This document shows, piece by piece, positions 58,494 through 64,000 of a stretch of 64,000 nt of DNA. This DNA comes from G965222335 sp965222335 (lineage in GTDB: Bacteria > Pseudomonadota > Gammaproteobacteria > Pseudomonadales > Halieaceae): positions 248,001-312,000 of the forward strand of contig OZ244944.1 in assembly GCA_965222335.1 (NCBI GenBank), written 5' to 3'. The notes beneath the pieces are model-generated. The model saw nothing but the letters and a program-made list of their open reading frames with translations. It was not told the DNA's origin and ran no database searches. The position numbers and the translations under genes are program-made. Numbering within the stretch: the stretch's first letter is position 1; each line of letters opens with the position of its first letter.

Positions 58494-60275
58494 CTAAATT
58501 GCGTGGCGGTTTGCACTCGCGCGGTCGTTCTCTGTAGCAACGCGGTCACGACCACCAGCCTTGGCCTGATACAGGGCGTGATCAGCCCTGCTGATCAGTC
58601 CATCAACGGAGTCTGCGGGCGATTTGAATCCGGCGACCCCGATACTGACCGTAAACGAAAGCACGTGGCCCGTGCCCGTGTGCAGCCTGAGCTGACGTAT
58701 CGCAGCCAGGAGGCGTTCGCCCACCAGGCGGGCCTCAGCCAGGTCGGTTTCCGGCAGGACCACCAGGAACTCCTCCCCGCCCATGCGGCAGAATATATCG
58801 ATATTGCGTAACACCGACTGGATACAGTTGACCAGTTCGATCAGTACCTGGTCACCGGTGTCGTGGCCCCAGGTATCGTTGATCGACTTGAAGTGGTCGG
58901 CATCAATCATCATGACCGCAAGATCACGTTGATAGCGTTTTGCGCTCGCGAGACTCTTCTCGGCAAGCGACAGGCCAATGCGCCGGTTGTAGATACCCGT
59001 CAGAAAGTCAGTATCTGCCAGTTTCCGCAGCTTCTCCTCGGCGTTTTTTCGCTCACTGATATCCCGGATAGTCAGTACAAAGTGGACGTCCTCATCGATC
59101 ATCGTCTCGCCCAGACTGAATTCAATCGGAAAACGCCGGCCGCCCCGCGCCTGCCCCTCATTCACGCCGAAGTCAGGCTGTGACGGCGGTAACTCACCCG
59201 GGTTCACCTTCATGGAGGTGGCGAGAATTTCAGATACCGGGAAACCAGGCAGGATCGCTTGTATATTTTCACCTTCCAACTCCGTCATGTGATAGCCAAA
59301 CTGACTGGCTGCCGCCGGGTTGGCACGCGCGATATGACCCTCGCCACTGATAATCAGTACCGCGTCTCGCGAGGTATGCAAAATCGTTTTCAAGCGTTCC
59401 TCTACCTGACTGAGTTGCCTGCCGCGCCGCAGGATATAGGGCACAGCAAAAGCGGCAATGGCGCCGACAACCAGGGCAATCGCCTCTACCAGTTCCAGCA
59501 AGCCGTCCTCGGTCTCCCAGCCATTACTTGGCTGGGCCGCCACCTGCCACACCCCGCCGGGGATACGCACATCGACGAGCACCGGATTGGCGTCGAAGAG
59601 CGCAGGGTCGCCAAAGATGACCTCGCCGTCTGCGCCACGTCCATTCTCGCCGCGGATGGCAATATCAATTTCGGTCAGTGAGTCGACGCCCGCTTCCTCC
59701 AGAATACTGTCGGTATCCAGGACCAGGCTGAGTATTCCCCAGTAACTGCCATCCTCAAGGAAAACCGGGGTCCGACTAATCAACCCCGAGCCTCCCTGTA
59801 TCAGATCAACCGGTCCCGCGAGTACCGTGGATCCATGGTCGATGGCCTGCTTAACAGCGGGCCACTGCGTAGGGTCGTCCGGGTAGTAGAGTCCGATTGC
59901 GGCGGCGTTTCCTTCGCGCGGGTACACAAAGCTCAGCCGGTTCCCGGGCGCCACGCCGACATTGCGCAGATGCCGCCCGCTGTCGTAAAGATATTCGAGG
60001 GCAGCGTTGATCTCCTGCTCCTCGAAATCGGGTCTCGCCTTCACGAATGCTGCCAGGCCGTTGAGCAGAAAGGCATTGGCATTGATTTCGTTTTCCAGCA
60101 GGGACATCGTTGACAGTACGCTCCGGGCAACCAGCGACTCTGTCTTGCTTCTGATGTTTTCCTTACCTAAATCGACCAGCCAGAGAACCCCCGCGGCCAG
60201 GCAGGCGTAAAGGACAACACCGTATAGCCAGTATCGCGCGGACACGCCGAGACGAAGAGATTGCGGCCTCTCCAT
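58494..60275 (-). CDS. Diguanylate cyclase with CHASE-like, PAS and GGDEF domains
   Basis: 593 residues. Two transmembrane helices (about 15-35 and 265-285) enclose a periplasmic CHASE-type sensor (VVGVAPGNRLSFVYPREGNAAAIG, VFLEDGSYWGILSLVLDTDSIL). A PAS domain follows (VEERLKTILHTSRDAVLIISGEGHIARANPAA), then GGDEF: FLTGIYNRR, MIDADHFKSINDTWGHDTGD and active site GGEEF. RNID five residues before GGEEF fits the RxxD inhibitory site. No EAL domain. Makes cyclic di-GMP in response to an unknown periplasmic signal, likely controlling adhesion or motility. Confidence 0.93.
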   Translation of the reverse strand: MERPQSLRLGVSARYWLYGVVLYACLAAGVLWLVDLGKENIRSKTESLVARSVLSTMSLLENEINANAFLLNGLAAFVKARPDFEEQEINAALEYLYDSGRHLRNVGVAPGNRLSFVYPREGNAAAIGLYYPDDPTQWPAVKQAIDHGSTVLAGPVDLIQGGSGLISRTPVFLEDGSYWGILSLVLDTDSILEEAGVDSLTEIDIAIRGENGRGADGEVIFGDPALFDANPVLVDVRIPGGVWQVAAQPSNGWETEDGLLELVEAIALVVGAIAAFAVPYILRRGRQLSQVEERLKTILHTSRDAVLIISGEGHIARANPAAASQFGYHMTELEGENIQAILPGFPVSEILATSMKVNPGELPPSQPDFGVNEGQARGGRRFPIEFSLGETMIDEDVHFVLTIRDISERKNAEEKLRKLADTDFLTGIYNRRIGLSLAEKSLASAKRYQRDLAVMMIDADHFKSINDTWGHDTGDQVLIELVNCIQSVLRNIDIFCRMGGEEFLVVLPETDLAEARLVGERLLAAIRQLRLHTGTGHVLSFTVSIGVAGFKSPADSVDGLISRADHALYQAKAGGRDRVATENDRASANRHAI

Positions 60276-60616
60276 CAGGCCCAGGCAAGTACGTTAGTCA
60301 AAATGAGTTAAGACCCGCTGAAATTTTGTGCAATGTTACGCAATTTTGGCCGGCCGACCAATGACTTTGGCTGCCCCTGATCCACGGGCACCCTGAATAC
60401 CGGCATTGGCTGCGCCGACAAAGCACGGCCTGATCTGCTCGATCACCCCGGATCTGGTCGATCAACCACGCGAACTGCGTGGCCTCGCCGGAAAAAAGCG
60501 GAGAACGATGAAATTTTTCAGGCTCACTGTGGCCTAATACAGGCCGGTCACCGAAGTGTGCGAGCGTCACGTCTATCGCTGGCGAGCGGCCAACATGGAA
60601 CCAGTGAGGTATCACC
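60276..60616. other. intergenic region with GATC-rich direct repeats
   Basis: 341 bases between the divergent cyclase and msrB. Contains GATCTGCTCGATCA (60432-60445) and GATCTGGTCGATCA (60451-60464), two direct repeats each with a TGATC/GATCA symmetry, possibly a regulator site, about 150 bases ahead of msrB. No clear -10/-35 and no gene seen. Confidence 0.4.
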
Positions 60617-61123
60617 GTGAACAGACGATCATTTTGCAGCATTCTGGCTCTCACAGGCTTGAGCGGCACCCTGCCGCTGGGAGGATGCAGCGCCAGCGAG
60701 GCATCAGGGTTTCCCCTGCAGAAGTCGGAAGCAGAATGGCGCAAGATCCTGCCGCCGGACCGCTTCCGGATTCTCCGGGAGGAGGCCACGGAACCCGCCG
60801 GCTCCAGCCCGCTCAACGACGAGCATCGCGACGGCACCTTCATCTGCGCCGGCTGCAATCTCCCCCTGTTCTCTTCCGCCGCCAAGTACGAGAGCGGCAC
60901 CGGCTGGCCCAGCTTCTGGCGCCCCCTGCAGGCCGACAGCATCGGCACCAAGCGGGATTTCAAGCTGATCATTCCCCGCACCGAGTATCACTGCGCCCGC
61001 TGCGGTGGCCACCAGGGACACGTTTTCAACGACGGCCCCCAGCCCACGGGCAAGCGCTACTGCAACAATGGCCTGGCCCTGAAGTTTGTGCCTGAAAAAG
61101 AGGCATTACCGGACCTGGTCTAG
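60617..61123 (+). CDS. msrB: Peptide-methionine (R)-S-oxide reductase, exported
   Basis: 168 residues. N-terminus RRSFCSILALTGLSGTLPLGGC has a Tat-like Arg pair and a lipobox-like GGC, so it is probably an exported lipoprotein. MsrB domain: zinc CAGC / CARC, GTGWPSFW, HCARCGGHQGHVFNDGP and catalytic RYCNNGLAL (Ser of the usual NSxxL is Gly). Repairs R-form methionine sulfoxide in envelope proteins. Many MsrB are cytosolic, so the export signal is the notable part. A palindrome repeat follows the stop. Confidence 0.9.
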   Translation: MNRRSFCSILALTGLSGTLPLGGCSASEASGFPLQKSEAEWRKILPPDRFRILREEATEPAGSSPLNDEHRDGTFICAGCNLPLFSSAAKYESGTGWPSFWRPLQADSIGTKRDFKLIIPRTEYHCARCGGHQGHVFNDGPQPTGKRYCNNGLALKFVPEKEALPDLV

Positions 61124-61152
61124 ACCCTGCCTCGACCAATCTGGGCTTACCA

Positions 61153-61173
61153 AAAAGGGGTCAGACCCCTTTT
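61153..61173. repeat. GGGGTCAGACCCC palindrome after msrB
   Basis: AAAAGGGGTCAGACCCCTTTT, 29 bases after the msrB stop, followed by a partial half-copy (AGACCCCTTT). Same family as the elements at 36 kb and 62 kb. Here it could terminate msrB in the plus direction. Confidence 0.8.
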
Positions 61174-61230
61174 CAGCTAGACCCCTTTCAGTTTGGCCGC
61201 CGAATGCGTTCACCGAAAGGGAGTGACTGC

Positions 61231-62244
61231 CTAATTCTGCATGGGAATGTTGTCGTCCCAGCGAAAGCCGATGCCGCCACCCTGCCATACACCATCCCCG
61301 AAGGGGCTCGGGGCGTTGATATCCAGATAGAGTGGCAAGTCGAAGTCCGGCGCAAGATCCTGCGTGCCGCGAACGGTGCTGCGATGCATTATCCGCAGGC
61401 CCTGCTCTGCCACAGGCAGATGTGCCTCGGGCGCGGCACGGTGAGCCACGGCAAGGTTATCGATAAACACGCAGTCGTTTGCCTGATACTCATGTGCGAT
61501 GGCGTAGCCCTGCTCCAGCCCGGCATTCAGCGTGTCGTTGTATTCGTGACACAGCTGCTGCAACTCTTCGGCATCCAGCAGGCGGAAGCCCGCCGTGCCG
61601 TCGAGCTTCTCGATCACCGCGCCCGTCATGCCCAGATGCAGCCAGAGACACCGGCGCCCGGATATCGGGTGCACGTGCACCGCAGGATGAACCACGCCCG
61701 AGGCGGAATTCACCGACGACAGGCGCCGCCAGAATGCCTGCCTGTGTTCCGGCAGGGCGTCGTAGGCTGCCCCCTGGTGTGCAAACCAGGTACCACCGCC
61801 CCGCTCCGCCGGCCGCACGATATGGTAGCCCGAGTGCGAGAAAGTATCCGGGTTGAAGCTGCCGTCGTTGTGCCATTGCGGCCCCACCCCGGGAATCCCG
61901 TGCTGCGGGTCATTTGACAGGCGAAAAATATGCCGGTTGTGGCCCGGCGTTGCGGGATGCACGCCGTGGGTGCTGTGTAATTCCCTGCCGCCCCACCAGC
62001 AACTGGCGCGCAGGAAATCCTCCGGCTGCAGCTGCTGTGCACTCCTGAACACGAGAAACCCGCGGTTGGCCATTTCGCGCTCAAGCGCCTCGACAAGCTC
62101 GGCGGGAGGCGGTGCGCCGACACCCAGATCGACACCCTGTACCGTCGCGCCGATTGGCTGCAGGGGCGCAATGCTGCCACCATGGCGCTCGATAATAGCG
62201 ACGCGCGCTGGGTCAAGGGCCGCGATCCTGGAATGCATATCCAT
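61231..62244 (-). CDS. TauD/TfdA family Fe(II)/2-oxoglutarate dioxygenase
   Basis: 337 residues. Jelly-roll fold with iron ligands WHNDGSF (HxD) and distal His in VAHRAAPEA, and 2-oxoglutarate-binding Arg near HRSTVRGTQD. N-terminal IGATVQGVDL is the TauD opening. Hydroxylates a small organic substrate; the family includes taurine, 2,4-D and alkylsulfate dioxygenases. No sulfonate transport genes are adjacent, so the substrate is open. ATG 62244 is preceded by an AGG 9 bases away. Confidence 0.9.
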   Translation of the reverse strand: MDMHSRIAALDPARVAIIERHGGSIAPLQPIGATVQGVDLGVGAPPPAELVEALEREMANRGFLVFRSAQQLQPEDFLRASCWWGGRELHSTHGVHPATPGHNRHIFRLSNDPQHGIPGVGPQWHNDGSFNPDTFSHSGYHIVRPAERGGGTWFAHQGAAYDALPEHRQAFWRRLSSVNSASGVVHPAVHVHPISGRRCLWLHLGMTGAVIEKLDGTAGFRLLDAEELQQLCHEYNDTLNAGLEQGYAIAHEYQANDCVFIDNLAVAHRAAPEAHLPVAEQGLRIMHRSTVRGTQDLAPDFDLPLYLDINAPSPFGDGVWQGGGIGFRWDDNIPMQN

Positions 62245-62301
62245 CCCGGCAGCCTACCTGCCATGAACAATGATGCAAGCGCACAACAAAGGGGGCCCAA
62301 A

Positions 62302-62350
62302 AAAAGGGGTCAGACCCCATTTATTCGATAAATGGGGTCTGACCCCTTTT
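62302..62350. repeat. 49-bp perfect inverted repeat (tandem-palindrome form of the GGGGTC element)
   Basis: 23-base perfect arms (AAAAGGGGTCAGACCCC, then ATTTAT, and its complement) around a 3-base TCG loop. Each arm itself contains the GGGGTCAGACCCC palindrome. It sits between the SDR (which ends to its right on the minus strand) and the dioxygenase start. Read leftward the stem is followed by a run of seven T, so it is a strong terminator candidate for the SDR. Confidence 0.85.
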
Positions 62351-62366
62351 CTTACCCCTTTTTGTT

Positions 62367-63128
62367 TCAGCCGCGCACGGCCGCGCCGCCGTCGACCGAG
62401 AGGACCTGGCCGGTAATAAACGAGGCCCGGTCGCTCGAGAGGAACAGGACAGCCTCGGCAATCTCCGCCGGCTCGCCCAAGCGCTTCATCACCGCGACCT
62501 TCTTCAGGCCATCGGCAACGTGGGGTTGCTCCTCAAACAGCTTCTCCAGCCCGGGCGTGCGAATCACACCGGGGGACACCGCATTGATACGAATCCCCTT
62601 GGAACCGTATTCGGCCGCAGAACTTTGCGTGAGGACATTTACGCCCCCCTTGGCGGCTGCATAGGCGGTGTTGAAGGCCTGCCCCCTCAATGAGGCGTTA
62701 GACGAGATATTCACAATCGCGCCGCCTCCGTTAGCGAGCATGGCAGGTATTTCATACTTCATGCACAGCCAGGTGTTGGTGAGACACATCTCCAGCGTTT
62801 GCTCAAAAACGTCACGCCCATATTCATGGATCGGCCCGGAACCACGGCTGAGCGCCGCACTGTTACAGGCGATATCCAGGCGGCCATAATGTGTAACCGC
62901 GGTCTCTACCATGGCTTTGACGGATTCTTCCTTGCTGACGTCACCAAACTGGAACAGGGCGTCACCGCCTGCCTTCGAAATTATTTCCACCGTTTCCCGG
63001 CCCGCGTCTTCATTGAAGTCGGCCACCAGGACCCTGGCGCCCTCGCTGGCGTAAGCCTCGGCGATCGCCCGTCCGATACCCTGCCCTGCCCCGGTGACGA
63101 TGCCTACCTTGTTATCCAGTAATCCCAT
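62367..63128 (-). CDS. Classical SDR family oxidoreductase
   Basis: 253 residues. TGAGQGIG cofactor loop, Asp in VLVADFNEDAG (prefers NAD), DIACNSAALSRGSGP, catalytic NISSNASLRG Ser, YAAAKGG Tyr-Lys, and C-terminal SVDGGAAVRG. Oxidises or reduces a small alcohol or ketone, exact substrate unknown. 187 bases separate it from another SDR on the same strand. Confidence 0.92.
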   Translation of the reverse strand: MGLLDNKVGIVTGAGQGIGRAIAEAYASEGARVLVADFNEDAGRETVEIISKAGGDALFQFGDVSKEESVKAMVETAVTHYGRLDIACNSAALSRGSGPIHEYGRDVFEQTLEMCLTNTWLCMKYEIPAMLANGGGAIVNISSNASLRGQAFNTAYAAAKGGVNVLTQSSAAEYGSKGIRINAVSPGVIRTPGLEKLFEEQPHVADGLKKVAVMKRLGEPAEIAEAVLFLSSDRASFITGQVLSVDGGAAVRG

Positions 63129-63315
63129 CTTCCTGCCCCTGACTGTCTCTGCTTTGACGGGCTACTCTAATCGCGTGGTCGGTGATGGCAATCCCGCAAG
63201 CCAGAAAGCGGCGGCCAGTCAAATTTCTTGGCCAACTTATTGGTTTGCGGTGGAAGCTGAACCGGCGTGCGAGTGACCTGGACCCGCGGCGCAATAGTAA
63301 ATCCCGTCAAGCGGG

Positions 63316-64000
63316 CTATTCGGGCTTCCAGGGCACACCGTTGATATGCCCTCCGCCATCGACGAACAGCGTGTTGCCCGTCATGTAGCGCGCACCCTCA
63401 CTGGCCAGGAACATCACCACCGGCGCTATGTCACGATCCGGGTCGCCACTGTAACCCATGGGAATCAGCTTGTTGATCTGCTCAATCATCTGCGGCGCGT
63501 GCGCCTCCATCATCTTGAACGCCGAGGTAGCAGCGCCGGGACACACCGCATTCACGGTAACTCCGTCCCTGCCCCATTCCACAGCCGCCGTGCGCGTCAG
63601 CGTGCGCAGTGCCTCCTTCGCGCAGTTGTAATCCACCGTACCCGCGTGTGCGTTGACGCCATTCAGCGAACAGAGATTGATAATGCGCCCCCACTGCCGC
63701 CGCGCCATGCCAGGGTAAACGGCCCGCATGGCGGTGAGCGCTGCCCCGAATCCCGCATCCATCGCCCGCCACACCCTATCCACGGGTACATCCGCTACAC
63801 CGACCAGCGACTCCCCCGTGGGATAGGCATTGTTCACCAGCACATCAACCTGGCCAAGCTGCTGCAGCGCCACGGAGGTCATCGCGGCGACGCTCTCCGC
63901 TTGCGTCACATCAGTTTCAATAAAGAGCCCCTCTCCGCCAAGCTCGAACAGCGACTCAGCCACTGCTGCGCCCTTGTCGCGATCAATTTCCGCGATCACA
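63316..64000 (-). CDS. SDR family oxidoreductase, 5' end beyond window
   Basis: At least 228 residues visible; the N-terminal cofactor loop lies beyond base 64000. IAEIDRDKGAAVAESLFELG gives the beta2-alphaC region with the acidic residue, NNAYPTGES the NNAG-like motif, INLCSLNGVNAHAGTVDYNCAKEALRTL the Ser-Tyr-Lys set, and FVDGGGHINGVPWKPE the end. Companion to the SDR next to it; both could act in one degradation path. Confidence 0.9.
   Translation of the reverse strand, partial: VIAEIDRDKGAAVAESLFELGGEGLFIETDVTQAESVAAMTSVALQQLGQVDVLVNNAYPTGESLVGVADVPVDRVWRAMDAGFGAALTAMRAVYPGMARRQWGRIINLCSLNGVNAHAGTVDYNCAKEALRTLTRTAAVEWGRDGVTVNAVCPGAATSAFKMMEAHAPQMIEQINKLIPMGYSGDPDRDIAPVVMFLASEGARYMTGNTLFVDGGGHINGVPWKPE

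Overview
The window is a GC-rich (about 60-65%), gene-dense chromosome segment from a Gram-negative bacterium, most likely a marine gammaproteobacterium of the Halieaceae/OM60-NOR5 or a nearby Cellvibrionales group. I base this on the divergent rluC/rne pair, the yccA-tusDCBE cluster, three TonB-dependent receptors (one followed by a TPR-sulfotransferase), a BCCT carrier, an exosortase H locus and a photolyase-centred gene cluster. The family-level placement is inference. There are no rRNA genes, CRISPR arrays, transposases or prophage genes. Two tRNAs are present: Ser-TGA and Leu-TAA.

Layout. 0-4 kb: start of rluC, long rne leader, rne (RNase E), terminator, tRNA-Ser, and a paired REP-like repeat. 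4-8 kb: a secreted propeller/ankyrin protein translationally coupled to a small TonB-C-domain protein. 8-14.5 kb: metal(loid) handling, with arsC-acr3-arsH (no arsR beside it), a MAPEG protein, then DUF2946 plus a TonB receptor that look copper-related, and a MarR regulator. 14.5-27 kb: TPR-sulfotransferase and TonB receptor pair, BCCT transporter, FAD-linked 2-hydroxyacid oxidase, lipoprotein-like HiPIP, enoyl-CoA hydratase, BtuB-like receptor. 26.7-34.6 kb: ThuA-like protein, DUF6316 protein, Atm1-type ABC exporter, YccA, then a tight tusD-tusC-tusB-tusE-ybiB-trmA run for tRNA thiolation and modification, and phhB. 34.6-36.1 kb: a nuclease-like winged-helix protein and a dimeric dUTPase. 36.4-39.4 kb: the most unusual unit, a three-gene cassette of zinc metallopeptidase, ATP-grasp ligase and orphan ectoine synthase, bounded by palindromic repeats on one side and a long hairpin on the other. 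39.5-47.5 kb: FG-GAP propeller protein, tRNA-Leu, AsmA-like protein, NSS transporter, deoC and rbsK.

47.5-49.3 kb: exosortase H with its associated membrane protein, divergent from a 55-residue membrane protein and a LEA14-like lipoprotein. 49.4-56.4 kb: a probable light/stress module, MerR regulator divergent from a sigma-70 factor, then TudS-YbgA, a TIGR01777 epimerase, a sirtuin and a class I photolyase; shared GGACAA-type motifs suggest common control. 56.4-64 kb: a secreted hypothetical protein, an arsR-type regulator coupled to an SDR, a CHASE-PAS-GGDEF cyclase, lipoprotein-like MsrB, a TauD-like dioxygenase and two classical SDRs, the last cut off by the window end.

The strongest candidate for an undescribed system is the metallopeptidase/ATP-grasp/EctC cassette: an ectoine synthase with its metal-binding residues intact but no ectA or ectB, placed directly after a carboxylate-amine ligase. 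The exosortase H small-ORF arrangement and the MerR/sigma operator set are secondary leads.
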